Under the pieces are notes generated by a model that saw nothing but the letters and a program-made list of their open reading frames with translations, was not told the DNA's origin and did not search any database. This document shows positions 7,483 to 15,762 of a stretch of DNA of 44,115 bases, piece by piece. Source of the DNA: Victivallales bacterium (GTDB lineage: Bacteria; Verrucomicrobiota; Lentisphaeria; Oligosphaerales; Oligosphaeraceae); the NCBI GenBank assembly GCA_017548425.1, contig JAFZAB010000220.1:1-44115 (forward strand), written 5' to 3'. Made by a program: the position numbers and the translations under genes. Numbering within the stretch: position 1 is the first letter of the stretch; each line of letters begins with the position of its first letter.

Positions 7483-9174
7483 CTATCTCGGCTGCAGGGA
7501 GAGATTATCCAGATAAACGCTGCCGACGTTCGTCTTGAATGACCAGAAAAGCAGTCGGATGGCTTTCACATCTTCTGGAACTTTGTATTCGGAAGAGAAA
7601 TGTGACCAGTTCGGCATGGATTTCCGCCCGACGCAAGTCAATGGATTACGATACGCTCCTTTCGCTTCGTCGTCCATGTATTCCACGACATAGACGCCAA
7701 TTCCTTCGTCGTGCTCCAGTTCGACCAACAAGTCGCCGGACACCGTGAATTTCTGCCATGCCTTCACGGGAATCGGCTGAGACCAAGCCCGCGTGTGATC
7801 CTTTTCGCCTTTCACGCAAAGCAGTTTCATGCAACGCTTTCCGTCTTTTGCCTTTTCATCCGTCGGGCCAGCGTTCAATTCCAAAATCCAATTGTCCATC
7901 GGGCCTTCGAAATCCCACGTCAACGACGTATGATTTTCAACAACGGGTTCCGGCGGCGGCAACGGCTTCGGCTCCGTGATTCCGGCGGCTTTCACCAAAA
8001 ATTCGCACAACGCATCCGCCACGACTTGATGCCCTTTCGCGTTCGGATGCGCCGTATCCGCCATGTATGTATTCGCAAACTCTTTCTTGCCGAACGACTT
8101 AAACAACTTGCTCACGTCGAAGCACGGCAGGCTGCGTTCGGCGGCAAGCTCGCGGATGGCCTGCGCATAATCGTCCATCATCGTGAAACGCGGCCCTTTG
8201 CCGGGGCCTGGTGCGAACAGCAGAAAAGCCGAACGGCCTTTCGTGATTTCCGCCACGCGGTCGATGTAATCCGCAACCGTCTGTTTGTAGTAACCGACTG
8301 TATTGCAACCAGATTTGTCGTTGTAGCCAATCCACAGCGTCACCAAATCCGGAACATCGCCACTGAAATCACGCTGCAGCCATGCGCGTTCGTCATTCGT
8401 CCGAGCCCCGCCGACGGCGCGATTCACGCAGTTGATTTTGTCGTTTTTCAGCCATTTCCGTAGCAGTTCTTCTGTCTTGATGGAATACCGCTCCGCGACT
8501 TTGTTAGCCAGACTCGTTCCCGCCGTAATCGAATCTCCTTGGAACTGAATCGTTAACGGCTCTTTGTTGCGCAGTTTGGCCAAGACGCCTTCAAACGGCG
8601 CAGGCTTCCATGTGTTCGCGGGACGATTCACGACAGGCTCCAATTTCACATCAGAAATCATCAACGTATGTTCGGGAATCTGGGCATTGTCATACCAGAT
8701 TTTCCAACGGCAGCCGATGCGCAGCGTATTGATGCCGCAGGCCGGAATGCCGCCTGATTGTTGAATCATCCCGCATTGGCTCTCCGGAATGAAATCGCCC
8801 CATGCCACCGTGTATTTCACCCATTCCGTGCTTTTCAGCGGGACAAAATAATTATAGGTGTAGTTGTAGTTGTGCAACAAGCTGATTGTCTCCCAACAGT
8901 CTGAACCGTCGCCTTTTACATAAAACGACACGCCTTGGTACTGATCGAAAACATCCAGCTGGTCATCATCAAACGCCAATTGCAGCTGCGCCGTTCCTTT
9001 CGGCAAATGACTGATGACGACGCCCGCCTGGCCGTTCACGCCGTCCGCCGCCTCGACCGTCACGCCGCCGTTCGCCTTCCAGCGGGAAGGCTTGTCCAAT
9101 TTGTCCAACGGCATCGTTTCCAACGCCATGCATCCAATCGCCATCAGCAGACATGCGTAAAAAATTCTCTTCAT
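7483..9174 (-). CDS. Secreted SGNH/GDSL hydrolase with carbohydrate-binding-like flanks
   Basis: 563 residues, signal peptide at the N-terminus (basic MKR, hydrophobic core to ~18). Residues ~20-185 look like a CBM/galactose-binding beta-sandwich. A SGNH esterase domain follows: block I GDSIT with nucleophile Ser215, AVGGA for the oxyanion Gly, GYND for the Asn, and D373-x-x-H376 (DTAHPN). A second beta-sandwich (from ~430, SLTWDFEG to the end) resembles CBM4/9-type domains. Probable extracytoplasmic deacetylase or feruloyl/acetyl esterase acting on polysaccharide. Its start lies 16 nt after the stop of the CCA gene, so the two are probably cotranscribed although their functions seem unrelated. 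An AAGGAAAAGAGC purine run precedes the ATG. Confidence 0.85.
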   Translation of the reverse strand: MKRIFYACLLMAIGCMALETMPLDKLDKPSRWKANGGVTVEAADGVNGQAGVVISHLPKGTAQLQLAFDDDQLDVFDQYQGVSFYVKGDGSDCWETISLLHNYNYTYNYFVPLKSTEWVKYTVAWGDFIPESQCGMIQQSGGIPACGINTLRIGCRWKIWYDNAQIPEHTLMISDVKLEPVVNRPANTWKPAPFEGVLAKLRNKEPLTIQFQGDSITAGTSLANKVAERYSIKTEELLRKWLKNDKINCVNRAVGGARTNDERAWLQRDFSGDVPDLVTLWIGYNDKSGCNTVGYYKQTVADYIDRVAEITKGRSAFLLFAPGPGKGPRFTMMDDYAQAIRELAAERSLPCFDVSKLFKSFGKKEFANTYMADTAHPNAKGHQVVADALCEFLVKAAGITEPKPLPPPEPVVENHTSLTWDFEGPMDNWILELNAGPTDEKAKDGKRCMKLLCVKGEKDHTRAWSQPIPVKAWQKFTVSGDLLVELEHDEGIGVYVVEYMDDEAKGAYRNPLTCVGRKSMPNWSHFSSEYKVPEDVKAIRLLFWSFKTNVGSVYLDNLSLQPR

Positions 9175-9190
9175 GCTCTTTTCCTTATAT

Positions 9191-10588
9191 TTAGTTTTGG
9201 CTCTCTTTCAAAAGCGAATCCAGATATTCCAACGCCTTCGGCAAGTCGTTGAAATCACCGTTCAACTGCGCGTCGAAGCATTTGTCCAGAATCGGTTTCA
9301 TCTGCGGACCGGGCTTGAAACCGCGCTCCAACAGATGACGCCCCAAAATGATTGGTTTCGGACTTTCCGCCATCACGTTCAACGCATTGGCACGCTCCCT
9401 GAACAAATCGATTCGAGCAATTTTTGCTTTCAGCAAATCCTCCGGCATCTCCACGCCGCGCAAATCGCATTCGGCCACATCAGCCAGAAGCTCCATGCTT
9501 CTGACTTCCAACGACAAACGCCTGTATGCGCGGTCGGGAGCGTCATTCTGGATGAACATCGTCGGCAGCATGTGACGCTTCACAAGCGGCATGACGTCAT
9601 CCAATTCCTTTTTGTTCCAAATCCGCCTGATGAATGCCTTCGTGGGCTCGACGCCAGCCTCGTCATGGGCATGGCTGATGATCCGTCCGCGGTCATCGAC
9701 CTTTGTCGTCAACGGCTTGCCAAAATCATGGCATAACGCAGCCAACATCAGCACAAGATTCTCTGTTTCAGCATAATGGCGCATGGCGGCCGCCGCGTCC
9801 AAAACACGCAATGTATGCTCCCACACATCGCCTTCCGGATGCCATTCAGGCTCCTGTTTGCAGCCAATCAACGCCTTGAGCTCCGGATAGTAGTCGATCC
9901 AACCACAATCCCGCAGAAACGACAGTCCTTTCGACGGCTTCCGCCCTTTCAGCAAAAGCTTCTCCCATTCTGCCGCAACTCGTTCCTGCGCAAGCTCATC
10001 CTGCGACAGAGTCGAACACAGATGAACGGTTTCCTCCGCTATCTGGAAATCGAATCGCGCCGCAAATTGCATCGCCCGCAGAACGCGCAACGGATCTTCC
10101 ACGAAATGGGCGGAAACATGCCGCAGAACACCGTCATGCAAATCCTTTACGCCGTTCCAAGGATCGATCAACTCGTTACTTAGCGGATCACGCATGATGG
10201 CGTTGATTGTGAAATCACGACGGCTCGCCGCATCTGCATAGCTCAAATTCGGAACGAACATCACATCAAAGCCTTTATGGCCGCTATTGGTCTTGTTCTC
10301 CACACGCGGCAACGCGATGTCGATGTCGTAATGCAGAACCTTCAGCACGCCGAAGGCCATTCCCACAAAATCCAACTTGTATTCTTTGCCGAGAATATCG
10401 CGGATGGCCTCCATGGAAAGACCATAGACTTCCATGTCGAAGTCCTTGCTAGTCAAGCCCAGAAGAGAATCGCGGACGCAACCGCCCACCAGCAGCGCAC
10501 GCCCTCCCGCCGACGTCAGCAACTCCGCAATATGCCGGACGACCGCCGTCGTGTCTTTTTTCTTCAATGCCTTCTTCTGACTTTCCAC
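9191..10588 (-). CDS. cca: CCA tRNA nucleotidyltransferase / poly(A) polymerase family, HD-type
   Basis: 465 residues. It adds or repairs the 3' CCA end of tRNAs in the cytoplasm. The class II nucleotidyltransferase head is clear: LLVGGCVRDSLLG (about 34-46) and KDFDMEVYG with the catalytic DxD; RRDFTINAI and a DPLRVLRAMQFAARF segment follow. A C-terminal HD phosphohydrolase domain is present (LAALCHDFGKPLTT, His about residue 286). A GTG start at 10588 is chosen because GGAGG (10596-10600) lies 7 nt upstream and the protein begins just before the family core. Distinguishing CCA enzyme from poly(A) polymerase by eye is not fully secure; the HD domain favours CCA. Confidence 0.88.
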   Translation of the reverse strand: MESQKKALKKKDTTAVVRHIAELLTSAGGRALLVGGCVRDSLLGLTSKDFDMEVYGLSMEAIRDILGKEYKLDFVGMAFGVLKVLHYDIDIALPRVENKTNSGHKGFDVMFVPNLSYADAASRRDFTINAIMRDPLSNELIDPWNGVKDLHDGVLRHVSAHFVEDPLRVLRAMQFAARFDFQIAEETVHLCSTLSQDELAQERVAAEWEKLLLKGRKPSKGLSFLRDCGWIDYYPELKALIGCKQEPEWHPEGDVWEHTLRVLDAAAAMRHYAETENLVLMLAALCHDFGKPLTTKVDDRGRIISHAHDEAGVEPTKAFIRRIWNKKELDDVMPLVKRHMLPTMFIQNDAPDRAYRRLSLEVRSMELLADVAECDLRGVEMPEDLLKAKIARIDLFRERANALNVMAESPKPIILGRHLLERGFKPGPQMKPILDKCFDAQLNGDFNDLPKALEYLDSLLKESQN

Positions 10589-10717
10589 GACAAAGCCTCC
10601 GCCGCCAAAGGCGGCGCTAAGGAGCTAAAAGCCAAAAGCTTAAAGCTTAAAGCAAATACACCACTAACCACTATAAATAGCTGCGAGGCATTATAGTGTG
10701 TTTGTGATTCCATATGC

Positions 10718-10747
10718 CCATAAGCCATAAGCCATAAGCCATAAGCC
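10718..10747. repeat. 7-bp tandem repeat (CCATAAG x4)
   Basis: Four perfect copies of CCATAAG plus two bases, in the 184-nt gap between the CCA gene and the hydrolase gene upstream of it. An adjacent stretch (10625-10655) has imperfect AGCTTAAA-type repeats. No coding content is seen in this gap. Confidence 0.85.
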
Positions 10748-10753
10748 TTTGGC

Positions 10754-10778
10754 CGATAGCCGCTTTCTGCGGCTATCG
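10754..10778 (-). terminator. Hairpin overlapping the stop codon of the membrane esterase gene
   Basis: Perfect 10-bp stem CGATAGCCGC (10754-10763) / 10769-10778 with a 5-nt loop. The TAG stop (10773-10775, minus strand) lies inside the stem. No T-run follows on the minus strand, so it may be an mRNA 3'-end stabiliser rather than an intrinsic terminator. Confidence 0.5.
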
Positions 10779-13316
10779 ACTAATGGTTGGATTCAGCCAC
10801 GCCGAACCCATGTGCAACCATGACGGCCCGCCATCTGGATATGCTTCCAGCTTAAGGACTTTCACGCCGTCGATCTTCGCCTCCAGAACATCCTTCGGCT
10901 TCTTCCAATCGACTTTCACTTCCTTCAGGAGTTTCCCGTCGCCGAAGACTTTGAATTTCACGGACTCGCCTTTTTCGCGCATCTGGCACATCCAGCTCTC
11001 CCGCGGATTCAGCACGGTGACATCGCTCTTGAAATTCGCGAATTTTCCATCCAAATTGTATTCGAGAACGGCCGGAGCCCTCATGCCGATGCTGTTCTTC
11101 AACGGCTCGCCGAAGAACGTCCGCCCGAAACCAACCGCGCCGCGCATCTGCTGTATTTTCTTCGGAAGCAGCGAAATCAACGACAGCTCCGACAATTTCA
11201 ACACGTTTTCGTCAACTTTATCGTATTTCGGATACAGCTGATCCGCCGACTCGCGGCGAACCTCTTCGTTCGCAAAATAATAGCGACCGCTCGTCACCTG
11301 CCAATCCGAACCAAACCAGCCGACCAGCAGCATCGTCTCCGGATTGCATGAACGCGCATCGTAAACTGCGTAATCAAAGTACTTTTTCGAATCAAACACG
11401 CCCCAGTTGAACCAGTTGCCAAAACGCCACCACCCCTGATAGGCGGCGGCAGGACTGTTCGCCGTCCATACGACCGACAGCTTGTCGGAATTGCTCACGC
11501 TCGGATACACGGCAATCGTGCCGACGTCGTCGCTGTTCATGACATCAAAGCCATCCGCCACCACTCCATCAGTCTTCTCTTCATACTGCTTGCTCGCGAG
11601 CAACGCCCGCATATCTTCATAAGGCATGACGGGTATCTGCCGTTCGCTCACCAAATTATCGTTCGTGCCGCCGAAAAGAATCATATTAAATTCGCGTTCC
11701 GTCTCTTCATCGACATCAGTGTCGTTGACAATGCGCGGATATTCATGGTAGCGTGACTTCCATTCGCGGGCGAAATATTCGGCCTCACGCCTCCACGCGT
11801 TTTCCATGGCCTTGTTCTGCGTGCCGACGACGAGAACAAATGGATTCATAAGCGCTTCTGCCACAGGTCCTTCGCAACCAACCTTCTTGATTCGCGGTTC
11901 AAGCGGCAAATCAGTCGTCAACCGCCAGCCATGGTTCGGATCCTTGCGAAGAGACGTCCATGCCATCACGTTTTCAGCAGGCGGCAGCGTCAACGTCGCA
12001 CCGTCGATGATCAGCGTCAGCGGGCGGCCAGGCTCGAACAAGACTGGCGGACGCTGGAAGGAGAGCCCCAGCAGATTGACCGTATGGATTTCCAGAACCA
12101 TGCGGCTTTTCGTTTCCGCATGCAATTCACCTAAAACCAACGGTTTGTCAAATTGGTCGATGCGTGTCCAATACGCTTTTCCGTGCTTCAGCAGATCCGC
12201 TTTCCAGTGGATGGATTTCGGATACGGATTGCGCTTCCAGCCGCATATCCAGGCCAAACCGCTCTGCGTGGCGTCGCCGGGGAAACCGCCATGGCCGCAG
12301 TTCGGATATTCGCGGTATTCCATGTTCAACCCCAGACGGCGCATTTCCGCGACCATGTTGCGCGAATGCGCAGGCGGAACCACTTCGTCCGCGGAACCCG
12401 CCAGAATATACGTCGGAAGATTGAAAAGATTTCCTGTGAACGCCCGCGCCGTATGCGACTCCTGGATCAGACGGCGCATTTCGTTGTTGCGGCCGGGGAA
12501 TTCGCGATTCCAGCCCCAGCGTTCGCTCCACGCCAGATTGTCCGCATTTCCGACAGTCGGAAAGATTCCCGCGAAACGATCCGCATAATGCACGCCGAGA
12601 TGGAAGCATCCCGTGCCGCCCATCGAACCGCCCGTCAGATAAATACGGTCGTCATCGACGTTGAATTCCTTTTTCACCATTTCGATTGCCGCCAATACGT
12701 CCTCTTCACCGAGATTTTTGTAGTCGCTAGAACCCCGGCCGTCAGGAGACAGGGAAATCGCACCGGCATAGTACGGCGCGGGATGGCCTTGGTATTTTCC
12801 ATACCACCCATGACCGTGCATGGACACGATCAGCGGCCATTTGATCGCAGGATCATACGGGCCCGGAATGCTGACGGAATATGTCATGACATTGCCGTCG
12901 ATTGGCGACACATATGTCCGCAACCGTCCGCCCCATTCCTCCAGCATTTTCTCAACGCCCTGAAGGGCCTGATGACGCGCGCGCATGATCATCAAATATG
13001 TGTCTTCCAACTGGTTGCGGTTGTTCACATCATCCAGTTTGTTGCCGACGCGGCTCAGGAGATAATCAACCTTCGCCTCCAGCCAGCTCGCACGCTGCTG
13101 CGCAAGCCCCGTCAGATGACGCGCCTTCCAGCCTTCCCGATCCCGTATCTGCTCCAATTGGAAACGATACTCCTTCGCGGCCTCCACCGCGCAGCTGCGC
13201 CTTCCGGGCGGCGGCGGATTCTTCTTGGGAAGACGTTTGTAAACCCATATTCCATAGCCTATTAGCAATAGAAATAAGACGGGGGTGATGATGTTCATGC
13301 AACGTTGAATAGACAT
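10773..13316 (-). CDS. Membrane-anchored alpha/beta hydrolase (esterase/peptidase-like) with large C-terminal region
   Basis: 847 residues. An N-terminal transmembrane helix (about residues 8-26, then KRLPKKNPPPP) anchors it with the bulk probably periplasmic. The hydrolase fold has all catalytic elements: HGHGW oxyanion region, nucleophile Ser231 in GGSMGG, Asp310 in GSADEVVPP and His342 in NCGHGGF. It resembles the PHB-depolymerase/feruloyl-esterase and prolyl-oligopeptidase-like groups. After about residue 400 come regions I do not recognise; they contain FNMILFGGTNDN and a Trp-rich stretch (WWRFGNWFNWG). The start is uncertain: Met1 or Met7 (13298), neither with a clear ribosome-binding site. 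Physiological substrate unknown. Confidence 0.78.
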   Translation of the reverse strand: MSIQRCMNIITPVLFLLLIGYGIWVYKRLPKKNPPPPGRRSCAVEAAKEYRFQLEQIRDREGWKARHLTGLAQQRASWLEAKVDYLLSRVGNKLDDVNNRNQLEDTYLMIMRARHQALQGVEKMLEEWGGRLRTYVSPIDGNVMTYSVSIPGPYDPAIKWPLIVSMHGHGWYGKYQGHPAPYYAGAISLSPDGRGSSDYKNLGEEDVLAAIEMVKKEFNVDDDRIYLTGGSMGGTGCFHLGVHYADRFAGIFPTVGNADNLAWSERWGWNREFPGRNNEMRRLIQESHTARAFTGNLFNLPTYILAGSADEVVPPAHSRNMVAEMRRLGLNMEYREYPNCGHGGFPGDATQSGLAWICGWKRNPYPKSIHWKADLLKHGKAYWTRIDQFDKPLVLGELHAETKSRMVLEIHTVNLLGLSFQRPPVLFEPGRPLTLIIDGATLTLPPAENVMAWTSLRKDPNHGWRLTTDLPLEPRIKKVGCEGPVAEALMNPFVLVVGTQNKAMENAWRREAEYFAREWKSRYHEYPRIVNDTDVDEETEREFNMILFGGTNDNLVSERQIPVMPYEDMRALLASKQYEEKTDGVVADGFDVMNSDDVGTIAVYPSVSNSDKLSVVWTANSPAAAYQGWWRFGNWFNWGVFDSKKYFDYAVYDARSCNPETMLLVGWFGSDWQVTSGRYYFANEEVRRESADQLYPKYDKVDENVLKLSELSLISLLPKKIQQMRGAVGFGRTFFGEPLKNSIGMRAPAVLEYNLDGKFANFKSDVTVLNPRESWMCQMREKGESVKFKVFGDGKLLKEVKVDWKKPKDVLEAKIDGVKVLKLEAYPDGGPSWLHMGSAWLNPTISR

Positions 13317-13426
13317 TGTGACTTGCTTCTATGATTCTGCCGACAAAACGCGAGAGCGACTAACTAACGAGGCGAGACCAATCCATCCATGGACGGACGG
13401 CCACGCCCCGTGCTCTATCAAACAGC

Positions 13427-14308
13427 TCAGGCTTTCGCCATCGCCACGAAGCGGCGCAGGTTTTCCTGACCGATGGCGATGCCTGTCAGCACGTCTTCCA
13501 TGCCTTCGAATTCAATCGACAGGACGCCGTCGTAACCCTTCTGGATCAGATTGCGGACGCACTGCGCGACGGGAACGTTGCCGTGGCCGATGATGGCGCC
13601 GCGCAGATAGTTGCCAGCGCGGGACTGGAACCAGCCCCTGCCCGGATTCGGGCCCATGCCGCTCTTGATGTGGAAGTCTTTCGCATGGCAATGGAACGCA
13701 AACGGAGCGAGACGGCCGATGGATTCCTCCGGCTTGTCGTCCGCGCAGGTGAAGTTGCCCATGTCGATCAGCAGGCCGAAATTCTCATGGTTGACAGCCG
13801 TCACCAGACGCTCGACACGCAGGCTCTCCTGGCTGAAGAAACCATGGTTTTCGATCATCGTCTTGATGCCTTTCGTGGCGGCGTATTCCGTCACGGCGCG
13901 GCAGCCTTGCGCGATTTTCGGCAGGGCGGCGTCAAACGTTTTCGCGCCAACCCAGCCTTCTGGGAAGCGGCCATAGGAGCAGTCATGGCGCATGCCGGGG
14001 GCGCCCAGAATCTCCGCGATATCCACTTCCTTCTTCACGCGTTCGACTTCGGCGTCCAAATCGCCGTTGGAGCCAGCCAGGAAGTCCGCGCCGATCGTGT
14101 AGTTCATGATCGGAATGCCGACGCGGTCCGCCTCGGCTTTCAGTTCAGCGGCGAATTCCGGCAGCGTCTTGCCTTCCGGAACGGCAATCGTCGAAAACTC
14201 GATGCAGTCAAAGCCCATCTCCTTCGCCTTCGCAATCACGTCGATCTGCTTCATGGCGCCGGAATTGACCAAACGGCTGTAGCTGTACGAACTCACACCA
14301 ATCATCAT
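13427..14308 (-). CDS. Sugar phosphate isomerase/epimerase-like TIM-barrel protein
   Basis: 293 residues from the ATG at 14308, selected because AGGAG lies 9 nt upstream and the protein then starts with the family's first strand (MMIGVSSYSYSRL). A longer frame reaching 14398 would overlap the next gene and adds no conserved residues. Xylose-isomerase-like barrel signatures: FDCIEFS, GIKTMIENHG, FGLLIDMGNF, AFHCHAKDFH and VLSIEFEG supply the usual Glu/Asp/His metal ligands. This family includes hydroxypyruvate isomerases, inosose dehydratases and uncharacterised sugar epimerases; the exact reaction cannot be told. Gene order suggests it may be read together with the lipoate ligase gene upstream (58-nt gap). 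Confidence 0.85.
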   Translation of the reverse strand: MMIGVSSYSYSRLVNSGAMKQIDVIAKAKEMGFDCIEFSTIAVPEGKTLPEFAAELKAEADRVGIPIMNYTIGADFLAGSNGDLDAEVERVKKEVDIAEILGAPGMRHDCSYGRFPEGWVGAKTFDAALPKIAQGCRAVTEYAATKGIKTMIENHGFFSQESLRVERLVTAVNHENFGLLIDMGNFTCADDKPEESIGRLAPFAFHCHAKDFHIKSGMGPNPGRGWFQSRAGNYLRGAIIGHGNVPVAQCVRNLIQKGYDGVLSIEFEGMEDVLTGIAIGQENLRRFVAMAKA

Positions 14309-14366
14309 CGTCAGGGTCTCCTTTTTTTGAACGTTCCCATGTTTCCATGGCTTTATGGAATCGCCT

Positions 14367-15218
14367 TCACATGATTTCATGCAAAGGCATGTCAACAAAC
14401 TCTTTCACGTCGCAACCGTCGAGCTGAGCGGATGTTACAATGCCTTGCGACACCCGCAGGCATAGCAGTCCGCCGCCCGTCAACTGGTGAATTTCAAAAT
14501 CGCTTGAACGCCCGAACGTCCAAGCCGCACTTGCGTATTTCTCACGCAACACCTCCAAGTCGTCGCCTTGCGGTTCCGCGACATGGCGCGCCACGCCGAA
14601 CTCCTTCTCAGCAGCCGACATCAGCCGTTCGGCCAATTCGTCGCAACCAATCCGCACGCCAAGCTCTTTCAGGCTTGTCACCGGCACGCGATTCGACTTG
14701 ACGAACGAGCCGACAACCGTCTTGCCCGGCTGCCGGGAAAGCATCACATGGAGACGGCCCAAATCCGTCTCCGCCAAGATGCAGCCATGCAGCATCGCCA
14801 CGCGGCCGTTCAGCGCGAACGCCGTGCCCGAAAGCTTCCGTCCGCCTGAACAGACGCTCGTCCCGTCCCGCAGACCGACTTCCGGCACGCCAATGCTGCG
14901 TAGCACCTCCTGCAGCAGCGACAGCACACGGCTTGGATCATGCGCCGCTCGCGGCAGGAAGAAACTGTAGTTCAGGTTGCCTGCGTCTTGATAGACCGTC
15001 CCCCCGCCGCTCAGACGACGGAGCAAAACCACGCCTTCCTCCAGGCAATGGGCGACGTCGCACTCCGCCCATGGGTTCTGATTCCGGCCGAAAAGAATCG
15101 ATTCGCCATTCCGATAGAGCATGAGAACCGGCTCGGATATCTCCGGCCTGCGAAACACGCTCTCTTCCATCGCGGCGTTCCGCGCCGCGTCCGTCGAACT
15201 CGATTCGATTACCTGCAT
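14367..15218 (-). CDS. lplA: Lipoate-protein ligase A family
   Basis: 283 residues from the ATG at 15218. It attaches lipoate to the lipoyl domains of 2-oxoacid dehydrogenases or GcvH via lipoyl-AMP. The BPL/LplA catalytic core is plain: ESSSTDAARNAAMEE, the RRLSGGGTVYQDAGNLNYSF motif (about residues 65-83) and GRKLSGTAF with the expected catalytic Lys128. I prefer this start because homologues begin only a few residues before the 'STDAARNAAMEE' segment; a GTG at 15278 would add 20 unrelated residues. Neither start has a convincing Shine-Dalgarno. The C-terminal accessory domain is short, so some doubt remains between a true ligase and a lipoyl/octanoyl transferase of the LipM/LipL group. Confidence 0.85.
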   Translation of the reverse strand: MQVIESSSTDAARNAAMEESVFRRPEISEPVLMLYRNGESILFGRNQNPWAECDVAHCLEEGVVLLRRLSGGGTVYQDAGNLNYSFFLPRAAHDPSRVLSLLQEVLRSIGVPEVGLRDGTSVCSGGRKLSGTAFALNGRVAMLHGCILAETDLGRLHVMLSRQPGKTVVGSFVKSNRVPVTSLKELGVRIGCDELAERLMSAAEKEFGVARHVAEPQGDDLEVLREKYASAAWTFGRSSDFEIHQLTGGGLLCLRVSQGIVTSAQLDGCDVKEFVDMPLHEIM

Positions 15219-15310
15219 GGTCCTGTTGAAGGTTTCACTGTCAATGTCGTCACCTTTTAATATCCAACATGACGGCACGTTTACAAATCCGCAATTACAG
15301 AAAATTCATC

Positions 15311-15428
15311 GTAACGACGGCGTCCCCGCCGTTGAGTGGTGTAGCGACGGCGTCCCGCTGAATATAACGACGGCGTCCCCGCCGTTGAACGGTGTAACGA
15401 CGGCGTCTCGCCGTCGGGCGGTAATTCC
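15311..15428. repeat. Four-copy GC-rich palindromic repeat (ACGACGGCGTCCCCGCCGTT type)
   Basis: Copies start near 15313, 15345, 15367 and 15397. Copies 1 and 3 have the full hairpin GACGGCG-TCCC-CGCCGTT and share the tail GTTGA..GGTGTA; copy 2 is a short form ending CGTCCCGCT; copy 4 ends in a CGCCGTCG arm. Spacing is unequal, so this is not a CRISPR array. The short form recurs at 43944-43957. It resembles REP-type intergenic palindromes. Confidence 0.8.
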
Positions 15429-15595
15429 CCAGAGACTCTGGAGAACATTTAAATCCAGAATATCTAGCAAATACAGTAAATACAGTTGGCAAATAACGTC
15501 AACACCGTGGCTTACGCCGATGCCTCTGCAAACGCAGTTTTGCCTCATTTTCTGTAAGATTCTGGAAATAATGGACATGGGCAAAAATGCCCTTT

Positions 15596-15655
15596 ATGAC
15601 TTTCCATGATTTCTTATGATTCTTTATGATAATATATGATTCTCTATGATAATGA
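15596..15655. repeat. Six 10-bp phased repeats (ATGATTNNNT)
   Basis: Six consecutive 10-base units, each starting ATGA and five of them ATGAT, at 15596, 15606, 15616, 15626, 15636 and 15646. One unit per helical turn, AT-rich, ending 10 nt before the -35 box of the rpn promoter. Likely an operator array or intrinsically curved activating sequence. Confidence 0.8.
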
Positions 15656-15665
15656 AAAGAATTGC

Positions 15666-15693
15666 TTGAATATTCATATTGCCGTGCTATAGT
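15666..15693 (+). promoter_or_regulatory. Predicted sigma-70-like promoter of rpn
   Basis: TTGAAT (15666-15671), 16-nt spacer and TATAGT (15688-15693), giving a leader of about 60 nt to the GTG/ATG region at 15763. Immediately downstream of the phased ATGAT repeats. Confidence 0.55.
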
Positions 15694-15762
15694 CTGTTTT
15701 TGTCAAGTGATTCGTTTGTTATTCTATAAATATGGATTATACTATTAACAGTCGGTGGATTC

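Larger units (their letters stand above)
15219..15762. other. Gene-poor 540-nt region upstream of rpn
   Basis: It contains GC-rich palindromic repeats (15311-15428), a stretch with duplicated AAATACAGT (about 15465-15485), the 10-bp phased ATGAT repeats (15596-15655) and a promoter (15666-15693). No convincing gene is seen. Confidence 0.7.

Noticed and set aside
12153..13265. 370-residue plus-strand frame opposite the alpha/beta hydrolase
   Set aside because: The minus-strand frame has a complete catalytic triad and domain order, so this one is a shadow.
15311..15428. Possible CRISPR-like array
   Set aside because: Units are unequal in length, partly palindromic and not separated by unique spacers of constant length; no cas genes nearby.
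15596..15655. Iteron-type replication origin
   Set aside because: The repeats are short and phased upstream of an rpn promoter, and no replication initiator gene is near.
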